Origin: Flavobacteriales bacterium UBA4422
GTDB lineage: Bacteria > Bacteroidota > Bacteroidia > Flavobacteriales_G > Salibacteraceae
Assembly (NCBI GenBank): GCA_002389645.1
Contig: DGQE01000036.1
Coordinates: forward strand, 1-64,000
Direction: 5' to 3'
DNA: 64,000 bases
Shown: piece after piece, positions 1-9,393 of the stretch
How positions within the stretch are numbered: position 1 is the stretch's first letter
Layout: every line of letters begins with the position of its first letter
Made by a program: the position numbers and the translations under genes
The notes under the pieces: model-generated
The model's input: the letters and a program-made list of their open reading frames with translations, nothing else
Told to the model about the DNA's origin: nothing
The model's database searches: none

Positions 1-113
1 AAAATAAACAACCAACAACGATGAATAAACAATCAGGTGTAAATTCCTTGCGCTATAGAACCCTTTGTTTGTAGTGGTTTTAGCTTGTTTTTTATTGTTG
101 ATGTTTTGCTTGG

Positions 114-1481
114 TTACTTTCCGATACAAAACTTCCCAAAAATATTCCCGAGTAAATCATCTGTTGAGATTTCACCAGTGATGGATCCTAGGTGGTGCAG
201 TGCTTGGCGGATATCTGCCGCCACCAAATCGCCAGAAATGCCGGCATTAATTCCTTCCAACGAATGATTCAATGCCACTTGGGTCGCCTTTAACGCTTGC
301 GCGTGTCGCGCGTTGGTCACCACCACATCTCCTGATGCTATATTTCCAACGTTCATGGTAGAAGTTAAGGCTTCGTTCAATTGCTCTATACCATCGCTGG
401 TTTTAGCAGAAAGGTAGATTTCTTTCACGCTATTGATGAGCGGTTCAGAAGGATGGGAAGAGGCTAGGTCACTTTTATTGCCTACTGCTATTACTTCAGC
501 TTGGAGTGAATCAATTTGATTAATCAATTCACTCAAAATCTTCTGATGTTCATCGCGCGATTCCGTAGCGTCAAATAAATACAGGACAATGGATGCGCTT
601 TTCATCCGTTCCAAACTCTTTTTTACGCCTATAGCCTCTATGGTGTCTTGAGTTTCCCGTATGCCAGCTGTATCTATGAATCGGTAACGAACACCACTGA
701 TTACAGCAATGTCTTCAATCGCATCTCTTGTAGTTCCAGCAATGTCAGAGACAATGGCACGGTCTTCATTGAGCAATAGATTCAGTAGAGTGGATTTACC
801 TGCATTTGGTTTCCCAATAATTGCAACGGGAACTCCATTTTTCATAGCATTTCCGTATCGGAAAGAATCGATCAATCGCGTTATGAATCCCAATATTTTT
901 TCAATCAAAGCGACCAATTGTTCTCGATTGGCAAATTCTACATCTTCTTCTGAAAAATCTAATTCTAGCTCAATAAGACTAGCAAAGTGGATCAGCTCTT
1001 CTCTGAGTTGGGCAATTTCTTTTGAAAAACCACCGCGCATTTGATGCATCGCCAGCCGATGCTCAGCGGCCGATTCAGAAGCAATCAGATCAGCAACGGC
1101 TTCTGCTTGGCTTAAATCGAGTTTTCCATTAAGAAATGCGCGCTGTGTAAACTCACCTGGGGCAGCCAGTTGAGCGCCAGAAGCGATTAAAGCATCTAAA
1201 GCTTCATTTAAAATGTAAGAAGAGCCATGAAAGGAAAGTTCTACAACATTTTCGCCAGTGTATGATTTTGGAGCTCTAAATACTGTTGCCACTACTTCAT
1301 CTAAAATTCTAGCACCAACATTAAACCTTCCAAAATGAACCGTGTTGGCTTCTGCCAATTTAAAGTTGCTACCAAGATGATCAGCGGTTAATTTAATAGC
1401 GTTTTTACCAGAAAGGCGAATCACGCCTATCGCGCCAATTCCTTGGGGTGTGCTTAATGCTACTATAGTTTCGTTGCCCAT
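114..1481 (-). CDS. mnmE: tRNA modification GTPase MnmE
   Basis: With MnmG, MnmE installs the (carboxymethyl)aminomethyl group on wobble U34 of certain tRNAs; this is family knowledge. The 455-residue product has the usual family length. It shows an N-terminal folate-binding-type domain, a Ras-like G domain with P-loop GKPNAGKS (about residues 223-230), a D-x-x-G switch (DTAG), an NKSD specificity motif, and the diagnostic C-terminal CIGK ending in which the Cys is needed for modification. The ATG lies 7 nt after an exact -7 promoter box, so the mRNA should be nearly leaderless. It is transcribed away from the adhesin gene at 1642 and appears monocistronic within the window. Confidence 0.98.
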   Translation of the reverse strand: MGNETIVALSTPQGIGAIGVIRLSGKNAIKLTADHLGSNFKLAEANTVHFGRFNVGARILDEVVATVFRAPKSYTGENVVELSFHGSSYILNEALDALIASGAQLAAPGEFTQRAFLNGKLDLSQAEAVADLIASESAAEHRLAMHQMRGGFSKEIAQLREELIHFASLIELELDFSEEDVEFANREQLVALIEKILGFITRLIDSFRYGNAMKNGVPVAIIGKPNAGKSTLLNLLLNEDRAIVSDIAGTTRDAIEDIAVISGVRYRFIDTAGIRETQDTIEAIGVKKSLERMKSASIVLYLFDATESRDEHQKILSELINQIDSLQAEVIAVGNKSDLASSHPSEPLINSVKEIYLSAKTSDGIEQLNEALTSTMNVGNIASGDVVVTNARHAQALKATQVALNHSLEGINAGISGDLVAADIRQALHHLGSITGEISTDDLLGNIFGKFCIGK

Positions 1482-1488
1482 ATTGCTG

Positions 1489-1496
1489 CAAATGTA
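1489..1496 (-). promoter_or_regulatory. mnmE promoter -7 box
   Basis: On the minus strand this reads TACATTTG, an exact match to the Bacteroidota consensus TAnnTTTG. It sits 7 nt before the mnmE ATG. No convincing -33 TTG is visible at 19 bp spacing. Confidence 0.55.
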
Positions 1497-1641
1497 GCAG
1501 CTAAAAGGTCGGGAGATTTCACTTGTTGAAATTAGGCTGAATGCTTGTTTGTCGGGAAATAGTTCAACTTTAACGGTTAATATTCAAATTTTACCGAAGA
1601 ATATTCGATTTAAATCTTTTTATTTGTTCAAACTTTAATTT

Positions 1642-4242
1642 ATGAATATGAAAAAAAATATACTCTTAACACTTGCCGTGGGGTTCATGTCATTTGGGCT
1701 GCAGGCTCAGGTAACATCTTTTCCATGGACAGAAGACTTCGAGACTGAAAATACCTGTGGTACTTTCTGCGGTGCTGCATGTTTTTTATCCGGCAATGGC
1801 TTTACGAATGATTTAGGTGACGATATTGATTGGACGATTGATGCTTTCGGCACAGGTTCCTCATCCACAGGTCCAACGGCCAATGGAGGGGCAGATCATA
1901 ACCCTGGTATTTCTGGTGGTAAGTATGCCTACACTGAGACTTCCGGTTGTTATGGTGATGTGGCCAATTTGGTTTCTCCGATGTTTGACTTCACCAATGT
2001 GTCAACTCCAGCGGTTACTTTTTGGTATCACATGTATGGAAGTAATATGGGTACAATGCAATTTGACGTTGAGTCGGGTGGTGTTTGGACCAATAATGTA
2101 ATTCCTGCTTGGACAGATAATCAAGACATCTGGCAAGAGCAAACAATTGACTTAGGGCCTTATGCTGGCATGAATAATATTCGTTTCCGTGTAAGAGGTA
2201 TAACAGGATTTGGCTTTAGAAGCGATATGGCCGTTGATGATTTCTCTGTATTTGATGCTGTATATCAACTTGTGACAATCGCTGAAGCTACACCAACTTG
2301 TCCTGGAGATTCTGATGGTATGGTAGAAGTTGAAGCTATTTTTGGTACACCACCATTTACCTATAACTGGTCTAACGGTTCGTCTGGAGCTATTCAAACG
2401 GGATTAGCGGAAGGAATATACACAGTTACTTGTACAGACGCTAATGGCGATACTACTTCTGCCTCGTTTGACTTGACATTGAATGCAATTGTCTCAACTA
2501 CGACTTTGGTCACTGATTTAATTTGTGATTACGATCAAGGGGTTGGTACGGTATCTGCTTCAGGTGGAACACCTATTACTGAGGCTTATGTATGGGATAC
2601 AACGTCTGCTAATTTCTCTCCAGATACGTCAATGGTCGGAACACCAGTAACTTTAGGTGATGATCAAGTAACAAATCCATTAAACATCGGATTTGATTTT
2701 GTCTTCTTTGGCGACACTCATTCTACATTCAGAATCTCTTCTAATGGTTTTATCACTTTTGATAACAACACAAATAGCGGCTGCTGCTCAGGTCAAGCAC
2801 TTCCTAATGGTTCAGCTCCCAATAATTTAGTAGCTGTCGTTTGGGATGACCTATGGGGAACTAATGGTTTTGGAGAGATTGATTACTATACCACTGGAAC
2901 AGCTCCATTTAGAACATTAGTGGTTAATTACACTTCTGTAGGGTATTGTTGTTCTGCAACAAACTCTGTAAATGCTCAAGCTAAGTTTTTTGAAACTACC
3001 AATTGTATTGAAATCCATACGATCGATGTGATTAATGCAAATCCAGCAACTCAAGGTATTGAAAATCAAAATGGAACTGAGGGTTACACTTACCCTGGTC
3101 GTAACTCAAGTTCATGGTCTTCTCAAGGAACATTCATTAGCTTTTGTTCACCTGTTGGTGGGTTAAGTTATGAGTGGGATAATGGTATTACTGATACATT
3201 AAACCCTTCTTTAACTATTGGGAATAACATCGTAACGATTACTGATGCAAATGGCTGTGAGGCTTACGATACTATCGTGATTAACCCTCCTATTTCTACG
3301 TTGAATCTTGATCCAGATGTTAATGATGTATCATGTTTTGGTTTTAATGATGGAGAGGTGATTACGAATGAAACAGGTGGTGTAGCACCGGTTGCTTATG
3401 CATGGAATACCGGACAAACATCGGCTGATATCACTAGCCTTGGAGGCGGAACTTACTCTGTTACAGCTACAGATGCTGTTGGTTGTATTGACAGTGTTGG
3501 AAGTATGATGATAGTCGAACCAGATATTATTCTTTCTTCAATAAGTGGAGTTTCTTCTCCTGCTTGTGAAGGCGAGGCTACTGGGTCAGCATTCGTTGTA
3601 GCGCAAGGCGGTAGAGCACCGTATACGTTTATTTGGAGTGATGGTCAAGTTGGGCAAACTGCAAGTAATTTGATGGCAGGTAATTATCAAGTTTTCATTA
3701 CAGATTCTTCAGGTTGTCAATCAGTGCAGTCTGTGTCTCTTGTAGCTGAGAATCCTTCTCCAATGGTTGATCTAGGTCCAAAAATTTTAAGTGCTTCTGG
3801 TGCTTCAGTTAACCTGAACGCTGGAAGTCATTCTTCATATTTATGGAATACTGGAGCTACATCTCAAACTATTAACGTAACTGCTACTGGTGAGTATTGG
3901 GTTCAAGTATCCAATGCATTTGGATGCCTCTCATCAGATACCATTTATGTGGAGATTTGGCCAACAGGAGTTAATGATATCGTTAACGATGCCAAGTTTG
4001 CGCTTTATCCAAACCCAGCATCTAGTAACTTAATGATGCTTTTGGATGCAAATACCAATTTGACGAATGTGAATGTGAGTATTACTAATGTTCAAGGTCA
4101 AACGGTTATGAGTCAATCATTCAACTCACTTTCTGCTTCAGAGCAAATTGAACTGGATGTTAAAGACATAGCACCGGGTATTTACAACCTATCAGTGCAG
4201 TCTGATTCTTACAATGCTGTTAGCAGCTTTGTGAAGCAGTAA
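1642..4242 (+). CDS. T9SS type A-sorted adhesin with MAM-like domain and SprB-type repeats (paralogue 1)
   Basis: Large secreted protein of 866 residues. A signal peptide ends at about residue 23 (LQAQ). A MAM-like jelly-roll follows (about 24-205; the phrase SDMAVDDFSVFD is typical). Next come an SprB-type repeat (about 210-278), a nidogen-like cysteine-containing block (about 285-500), two more SprB-type repeats (about 553-705) and an Ig-like segment. The C-terminal type A T9SS sorting domain (about 780-866) has the FALYPNP motif and ends in VKQ. Likely a cell-surface adhesin or matrix protein; its ligand is unknown. The next gene is a full-length paralogue in the same orientation, and each has its own terminator. 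The start could also be the second ATG at 1648. Confidence 0.9.
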   Translation: MNMKKNILLTLAVGFMSFGLQAQVTSFPWTEDFETENTCGTFCGAACFLSGNGFTNDLGDDIDWTIDAFGTGSSSTGPTANGGADHNPGISGGKYAYTETSGCYGDVANLVSPMFDFTNVSTPAVTFWYHMYGSNMGTMQFDVESGGVWTNNVIPAWTDNQDIWQEQTIDLGPYAGMNNIRFRVRGITGFGFRSDMAVDDFSVFDAVYQLVTIAEATPTCPGDSDGMVEVEAIFGTPPFTYNWSNGSSGAIQTGLAEGIYTVTCTDANGDTTSASFDLTLNAIVSTTTLVTDLICDYDQGVGTVSASGGTPITEAYVWDTTSANFSPDTSMVGTPVTLGDDQVTNPLNIGFDFVFFGDTHSTFRISSNGFITFDNNTNSGCCSGQALPNGSAPNNLVAVVWDDLWGTNGFGEIDYYTTGTAPFRTLVVNYTSVGYCCSATNSVNAQAKFFETTNCIEIHTIDVINANPATQGIENQNGTEGYTYPGRNSSSWSSQGTFISFCSPVGGLSYEWDNGITDTLNPSLTIGNNIVTITDANGCEAYDTIVINPPISTLNLDPDVNDVSCFGFNDGEVITNETGGVAPVAYAWNTGQTSADITSLGGGTYSVTATDAVGCIDSVGSMMIVEPDIILSSISGVSSPACEGEATGSAFVVAQGGRAPYTFIWSDGQVGQTASNLMAGNYQVFITDSSGCQSVQSVSLVAENPSPMVDLGPKILSASGASVNLNAGSHSSYLWNTGATSQTINVTATGEYWVQVSNAFGCLSSDTIYVEIWPTGVNDIVNDAKFALYPNPASSNLMMLLDANTNLTNVNVSITNVQGQTVMSQSFNSLSASEQIELDVKDIAPGIYNLSVQSDSYNAVSSFVKQ

Positions 4243-4264
4243 TTCAGATAGCTTTATAAATAAA

Positions 4265-4297
4265 GGGCTATTCTCTTAAATGAGAATAGCCCTTTTT
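4265..4297 (+). terminator. Rho-independent terminator of adhesin 1
   Basis: A perfect 11-bp stem (GGGCTATTCTC / GAGAATAGCCC) with a 6-nt loop is followed by TTTTTT, 23 bp after the stop codon. Confidence 0.95.
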
Positions 4298-4370
4298 TAT
4301 TTTGAGCTGGCCAAATAATGTACTGTAGCGTAACTCGCTAAAAACCAATAAGTCACACCTCATTCTCTGT

Positions 4371-4399
4371 TTTAGTCGTAAAAAAACTGCATTTAGTCG
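4371..4399 (+). repeat. Paired TTTAGTCG direct repeats upstream of adhesin 2
   Basis: TTTAGTCG occurs at 4371-4378 and again at 4392-4399, exactly 21 bp apart, on the same face of the helix and about 55-80 bp before the ATG of the second adhesin. It could be an activator site. Nothing in the window identifies the binder. Confidence 0.3.
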
Positions 4400-4451
4400 A
4401 AGGGAATGCGATAAAGGTTTTATCTTTATCGATTAATTAATTAAACTTATT

Positions 4452-7085
4452 ATGAAAAAACATTTATTGAAATTTTTACTACCAATTGGCTTTATGCTGA
4501 CTGCAGTGGGTGTCAATGCTCAGATTTCGACATTCCCGTGGAATGATGATCTCGAATCTGAGAATAACTGTTCAGGATCGTGCAACGCCACCTGTAATAT
4601 GTCTGGTGCTGGTTTTACGAATGATCCTGCAAGTAATGCAGAATGGACTATAGATGCAGGTGGAACATCGTCTAACCCAACAGGACCGCAAGGTGTTGAT
4701 CACAATCCAGGTACTTTTGCAGGAAAGTATGCTTATGTAGAGTCTTCTTTTCCTTGTAGCAGCGGAAACCCTACAGCACTTTTAAATTCTCCATTTTTTG
4801 ATTTCACGAACATCTCTGTTCCGGGAGTTTCGTTTTGGTATCACATGTTTGGACAATCGATGGGTACAATGCATATCGATGTTGAAATTGCAGGAGTTTG
4901 GACATTGGATATTATTCCAGCTTGGACTGATAATGTTGATTTATGGCAAGAACAAGTTGTGTCAATGCCCATGTTGGGAGGATTGAACAATGTACGTTTC
5001 AGAATTCGAGGAGTAGTAGGGAATGGATTTTGGAGTGATATGGCCGTTGATGATTTTTCTGTGTTTGATGCAGTTTACCAAGTTTTACCTCTTGAATTGG
5101 TTGATCCATTGTGTTACGGTGACACTACTGGATCTATTTCTGTTGATGGACTATTTGGAGTGCCACCTTTCACATTTGCTTGGGACAATGGCTCTACATC
5201 ATCAATAGTTACTGATTTAGCATCAGGAACACATTGTGTTACAATCACTGATGCCAATTTAGATACGGTTTCCAATTGTTTCGTTTTAAACGATCCAGAC
5301 TCAGTTGCTTCATCTCAGACAATCATTACACCCCTTGTTTGTAAGTATGATGTATCAGAGGTTTCAGTTACAGGTTCTGGTGGTGTAGCTCTAACAGAGC
5401 CATACTTAATGGATACAAATTCTGCCAATTATAGTTGGGATTCTTCAGGCGTTTGCACAACAGTGCCTCTTCCAGGTAATGTTACTGGTGCGTTAGATAT
5501 TGGGTTTGACTTTGAATTTTATGGTAATACATACGATGAATTCCAAATAGCTAGAAATGGATTCATTGGTTTTGGTGGTGGTTTGGATGATGGATGTTGC
5601 TCTGGCGAGCCTGTACCACATAACAGTGCTTTTGAACCAGACAATGCCATTTTTGCTGCTTGGTTTGATGTAGATGGTGGTGATCTCTCTTATTGTTTAA
5701 GTGGTCAGGCTCCAAACCGAAAGCTAATTGTGAATTTTGTTGGCTTAGGTGATAATACCATTGATGACAATTTCACGGGTCAAATTATCCTTCATGAAAC
5801 ATCTAACTGCATCGAAATTCAAACAGAATATATGCAATATGATGGTTTTTACAATCAATTCGATGACTGTACTCAAGGAATTACAAATGATGGAAGTTCT
5901 TTAGGTATGGCTTATCCTGGTAGAAATGCTGATGAAGGTGGTGCATCTGGAGGTTGGGAAGCAGATAGCTCATACGTGAGTTTCTGTCCTGTTGATAGTA
6001 CAGGTTTGGCTTATATATGGTCAACTGGTCATGTAGGTAACACCATTTATGGTTTGCAGCCAGGTACTTACACTATGAGTGCTACAGATCTTAATGGCTG
6101 TTTTTCTGAAGAAACTGTGGTAATCGATCCAGCTGTTTCTAATTTAACCTTGAATCCAGCTATTTCAGATATCTCATGTTTTGGATTCAATGATGGTATG
6201 ATTGAAACCAACCAATCAGGTGGTATTTCTCCGATCAGTTATACTTGGAACAGTGGTCAAACATCAGCTGATATTACCAATCAAGGACAAGGTACCTACG
6301 TTGTTGTTTCTGAAGACGCTGTTGGTTGTTTAGATAGCGTTAGCGGGATGGTTATTGCTGAACCAGATTTATTGGTTAGTTCTGTTTATTCATTGGAGTC
6401 TACGCAATGTCCTGAGGATGCAAACGGTTCCATTGGAATAGTTGTTTCTGGAGGAGTTAGTCCATATAATATTCTTTGGAGTGATGGTCAGGTTGGACCT
6501 ATAGCGTCTAACCTGCCTGCTGGAACTTACACTGCCCAAATCACTGATTCATCTGGATGTTTAAGCGTTCAGTCTGCAGCAATATTGGCAGAGTTCAACT
6601 CTCCAAGTGTTGACTTAGGTGCAAATATTAAGCAGACTACAGGCGCAGCAGCTACATTGAACGCTGGTATTCATGCAGGTTACCTTTGGAGTACAGGAGC
6701 TACTTCTCAAACAATACAAGTTTCTGCTACAGGAATTTATGGTGTCGAGGTTTATAATTCAAATGGATGTGCTGCATCTGATTCTGTTTATGTTGAAATC
6801 TGGCCAACAGGTATCAATGATATCTCAGAAGATGCAAAGTTTGCATTGTATCCAAACCCAACATCTAGCAACTTGTTATTGAATCTTGAAGGAATGGAAA
6901 GCGTTTCTGACGTTACAGTTAGAGTAGTGAATGTTCAAGGTCAAATTGTAATGGAAAGAGTAGTGAATACTATTTCTTCTTCTGAAACGATTGAATTGGA
7001 TGTTAATGCTTTAGCACCAGGAATGTATAACCTATCTCTTGAGTCTGATGCTTTCAATGCTGTTAAGAGCTTTGTGAAGCAATAA
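4452..7085 (+). CDS. T9SS type A-sorted adhesin with MAM-like domain and SprB-type repeats (paralogue 2)
   Basis: 877-residue paralogue of the preceding gene with the same architecture from end to end: signal peptide ending at VNAQ (about residue 24), MAM-like domain, SprB-type repeat, nidogen-like block with a CCSGEP cysteine pair, two further SprB-type repeats, an Ig-like segment and a type A sorting domain with FALYPNP, also ending in VKQ. The C-terminal halves of the two proteins are visibly the most alike, while the nidogen-like blocks differ most. A TATCTTTA sequence at 4421-4428 is a 7/8 match to the -7 box. This is a tandem duplication; function beyond surface display is not deducible. 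Confidence 0.9.
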   Translation: MKKHLLKFLLPIGFMLTAVGVNAQISTFPWNDDLESENNCSGSCNATCNMSGAGFTNDPASNAEWTIDAGGTSSNPTGPQGVDHNPGTFAGKYAYVESSFPCSSGNPTALLNSPFFDFTNISVPGVSFWYHMFGQSMGTMHIDVEIAGVWTLDIIPAWTDNVDLWQEQVVSMPMLGGLNNVRFRIRGVVGNGFWSDMAVDDFSVFDAVYQVLPLELVDPLCYGDTTGSISVDGLFGVPPFTFAWDNGSTSSIVTDLASGTHCVTITDANLDTVSNCFVLNDPDSVASSQTIITPLVCKYDVSEVSVTGSGGVALTEPYLMDTNSANYSWDSSGVCTTVPLPGNVTGALDIGFDFEFYGNTYDEFQIARNGFIGFGGGLDDGCCSGEPVPHNSAFEPDNAIFAAWFDVDGGDLSYCLSGQAPNRKLIVNFVGLGDNTIDDNFTGQIILHETSNCIEIQTEYMQYDGFYNQFDDCTQGITNDGSSLGMAYPGRNADEGGASGGWEADSSYVSFCPVDSTGLAYIWSTGHVGNTIYGLQPGTYTMSATDLNGCFSEETVVIDPAVSNLTLNPAISDISCFGFNDGMIETNQSGGISPISYTWNSGQTSADITNQGQGTYVVVSEDAVGCLDSVSGMVIAEPDLLVSSVYSLESTQCPEDANGSIGIVVSGGVSPYNILWSDGQVGPIASNLPAGTYTAQITDSSGCLSVQSAAILAEFNSPSVDLGANIKQTTGAAATLNAGIHAGYLWSTGATSQTIQVSATGIYGVEVYNSNGCAASDSVYVEIWPTGINDISEDAKFALYPNPTSSNLLLNLEGMESVSDVTVRVVNVQGQIVMERVVNTISSSETIELDVNALAPGMYNLSLESDAFNAVKSFVKQ

Positions 7086-7107
7086 GATAGTTTAATTGAT
7101 AAAAGTG

Positions 7108-7139
7108 AAAGCCGGTCTCGAAAGAGATCGGCTTTTTTT
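7108..7139 (+). terminator. Rho-independent terminator of adhesin 2
   Basis: A 9-bp stem (GCCGGTCTC / GAGATCGGC, one G-U pair) extended by A/T pairs, with a GAAA loop and a run of seven T. Confidence 0.95.
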
Positions 7140-7170
7140 GTTTTGTACTAAACCACATTCATTTGTCAAG

Positions 7171-7178
7171 TAGTTTTG
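7171..7178 (+). promoter_or_regulatory. -7 promoter box of the propeller lipoprotein gene
   Basis: TAGTTTTG, an exact TAnnTTTG, is separated from the ATG at 7183 by only GGCC. Initiation at the usual distance would start the mRNA at or beside the ATG. Confidence 0.5.
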
Positions 7179-7182
7179 GGCC

Positions 7183-8145
7183 ATGCCAATTAAAGCTATA
7201 GCGCAATTTGTTTTATTGATGTTGTTCTTAAGCATGCTCTATGGATGCTCTAAAGATCAGTTAGATATTGACTATGAATTGATTTCTCTACCCTTTGATG
7301 AAAAAGTGCGCTGCCTGGAAGTGCATGGTGATTCGCTAATAATTGGCGGTGGAAATGCAAACTCAACAGGTTTTATTATCCAAAGTGATCTCAATGCTTC
7401 TACTTTCAATCTGGTAGCGAGTGATTTGGACCGAGAAGTATATGATGTCACCCGATATCAAGGCTCATGGTATATAGGTTTAGATTCAGTAGAAATTCTT
7501 TTTAGCAGTGATTTGAGCTCATTTCAAACTTATTATTGGCGAGAAGAAGACTGGGTAAGCGACTTGAGCAAACATCCAATTAGAAGGTTTGCACAAACCA
7601 ATGATGGATTATATGCAGTAGCAGGAGGGGAGTTATCATTTGGCGTGATCTATCAAACCATTAATGCTAATGAATGGAATCCGCTAGAGTTTGATAACGA
7701 GATGCGGGCCATATGCACATTTGACAACACAGTTTGGGCAGCAGGAAATGGGCGGTTAATGCGATTGACCGAAGGAGAGGAATGGCAGAGAATTGACCTA
7801 AAAGCGCAGTTTATTGCGGATATGATTTTCACTTCACCTGTTTCAGGCATTGCAATTACATTTGACGGGGTTGTTTTAACCACTTCTGATGGTGGCGATT
7901 CGTGGTCAGAGACTGAGAGCAAGAACAAAGGATTTCTCAATAGAGTAGTGGCAAGTGGTGATCAAGTCCTTGCCATAGGTAATGCTGGACTGATCGGTGT
8001 TTCAAATAATCAAGGTGAAAGTTGGAAATGGTATTCGTTGAAAGAAGAGATTGACCTTATTGACGCTTTAATATTCAATGGAGAATGTATTATTGGCGCT
8101 GAAGAGGGAATGCTGGTTCGGTTCAGCCTTGCTTCTTTGAAATAA
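7183..8145 (+). CDS. Beta-propeller lipoprotein (BNR/Ycf48-like repeats)
   Basis: 320 residues. An N-terminal hydrophobic segment ends in the lipobox LYGC (Cys at about residue 22), so the mature protein should be lipid-anchored in the envelope. The rest consists of repeated blades of about 40-45 residues with TSDGGDSW and NNQGESW motifs, typical of BNR/sortilin- and Ycf48-like propellers. No catalytic residues can be named. The last 23 bp overlap the 3' end of the convergent gene 8123-9286, so mRNA overlap is certain if both are expressed. Confidence 0.75.
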   Translation: MPIKAIAQFVLLMLFLSMLYGCSKDQLDIDYELISLPFDEKVRCLEVHGDSLIIGGGNANSTGFIIQSDLNASTFNLVASDLDREVYDVTRYQGSWYIGLDSVEILFSSDLSSFQTYYWREEDWVSDLSKHPIRRFAQTNDGLYAVAGGELSFGVIYQTINANEWNPLEFDNEMRAICTFDNTVWAAGNGRLMRLTEGEEWQRIDLKAQFIADMIFTSPVSGIAITFDGVVLTTSDGGDSWSETESKNKGFLNRVVASGDQVLAIGNAGLIGVSNNQGESWKWYSLKEEIDLIDALIFNGECIIGAEEGMLVRFSLASLK

Positions 8146-9286
8146 GACAGCCAATACCTATTTCCATAAAATCTGCCTGTCCTAAATTGGATTTTACGCC
8201 CAGCTGCACAAATGCGGCTCCCAAATGCTTTTCTGATTTATTGAAGTAGTACCGCACGGCAAATCGCCCTGGCACATATCGCTTTGAAAGACTTGAAAAA
8301 TTCCTTTGCTCTACTTCATTTACAATTCGGTCTAGCGTTGGGTTATACAGGTTCACTCCAGCATTGACAATCCAGCCAAAATGTCCAAAAATGAACTCAT
8401 GCCCAAGTATCAGCATAAGGGCAGAAGAGGCAAGGTTGTCTTTGCTGTTAGCCCATTCCATAGAGTTATTCCACAATGCATAGGCATCATCGTGATATCC
8501 TTCTAAGCTCAAACTAACTCGGTGTATCGTTCGGAATCGATAGGTTGCTCCTATGCCTGCCAACTGTTTTCTGTAAGTGTTTCCGTTCGTTGGCCTCACC
8601 GTTCCGCCTGCTTCATTGAATCCCATAGCTCCATAAAGCATCAATCCAAATCTAGAATCAATGCTGAAAGGTTCCTTTTCTTCCATTATATAGATATCCT
8701 CTATGTGGAAGAATTTTTCTATTGAAAGCATAACCATCGGCACATTCATTCCCACGTTGGGTAAAACTGTATGTGCATTGGAGCTGTGCCAATACGATGC
8801 CTGCAGTGCAATCGCATTTTGCCTGAATTTATATCTTACCCCAGCCGAAACGGATAACAATGCCGATACATCTGATCCGAAGACATTGTTTGACTGATTA
8901 TTCAAATAGTCATAGGGCTTAGTAACATAGATACCACCAACGTTGAACCGCTGAAAACTCCTAATTCTTCTGGTGATGTACTGATTAAAGGTGGCTTGAT
9001 ATTGAATGCCTATTCCATAACCTAGAACAGATGGGTTTCCTAAATCATGAAAAGAAGCTTGAATGCCTGATTCAACATTATTGTATAGTTCACGATATGG
9101 GCTCTTTCCTCCGCAGCGTAATGACATGAATCCTCCACGTTGAAGGTCGTGTTGCGGCATATTTGGATATATGTCTAACATTTGACCTGCTAACCCTCCG
9201 ACTTCAACTCCACTAAAATTAGACTGGGCTTGCCCTTTATTCATGAGCAAGAGCAGAACAATAATTACAGTTAGACGGCTATACAT
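8123..9286 (-). CDS. PagL-like lipid A 3-O-deacylase / acyloxyacyl hydrolase family outer-membrane protein
   Basis: 387 residues with a signal peptide cleaved after about residue 20 (GQAQ). The remainder is rich in alternating aromatic strands and looks like an outer-membrane beta-barrel. The block WHSSNA at about 166-171, followed by LPNVGMN, resembles the PagL active-site neighbourhood (His-x-Ser-Asn, then PN.G.N); H167 and S169 are the predicted catalytic pair. The third acidic residue of PagL is not obvious at the equivalent spacing. Length exceeds classical PagL (about 170 residues), with a second barrel-like half. Likely trims acyl chains from lipid A; that substrate is an inference from the family. 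Confidence 0.65.
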   Translation of the reverse strand: MYSRLTVIIVLLLLMNKGQAQSNFSGVEVGGLAGQMLDIYPNMPQHDLQRGGFMSLRCGGKSPYRELYNNVESGIQASFHDLGNPSVLGYGIGIQYQATFNQYITRRIRSFQRFNVGGIYVTKPYDYLNNQSNNVFGSDVSALLSVSAGVRYKFRQNAIALQASYWHSSNAHTVLPNVGMNVPMVMLSIEKFFHIEDIYIMEEKEPFSIDSRFGLMLYGAMGFNEAGGTVRPTNGNTYRKQLAGIGATYRFRTIHRVSLSLEGYHDDAYALWNNSMEWANSKDNLASSALMLILGHEFIFGHFGWIVNAGVNLYNPTLDRIVNEVEQRNFSSLSKRYVPGRFAVRYYFNKSEKHLGAAFVQLGVKSNLGQADFMEIGIGCLISKKQG

Positions 9287-9290
9287 TGCA

Positions 9291-9298
9291 CGAAAATA
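9291..9298 (-). promoter_or_regulatory. -7-like box of the PagL-like gene (TTCG variant)
   Basis: The minus strand reads TATTTTCG, 4 nt upstream of the ATG at 9286. It differs from TAnnTTTG only by C for T, a variant also seen before ruvX, the LuxR-type gene and tRNA-Pro. Confidence 0.35.
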
Positions 9299-9339
9299 AT
9301 GCTTGAAAACAGCCTGTTATTATTTCGTTGAAAATAGAC

Positions 9340-9369
9340 TTGCTCGGGTATGTGAGATGTCTATTTTTG
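9340..9369 (+). promoter_or_regulatory. sucD promoter (TTG-N19-TATTTTTG)
   Basis: TTG at 9340-9342, 19 bp, then TATTTTTG at 9362-9369: a complete match to the Bacteroidota sigma-ABfr promoter layout. It lies downstream of the ATG at 9328, which argues against that longer start for sucD. Confidence 0.75.
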
Positions 9370-9393
9370 GCCCACGATAAAAAAATCTGGAAA

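Noticed and set aside
1..113. Possible gene at the left edge
   Set aside because: No open frame with recognisable protein features; short AT-rich sequence after mnmE.
9328..9393. Longer sucD start at 9328
   Set aside because: It would lie upstream of the clear TTG-N19-TATTTTTG promoter and add residues absent from the family.
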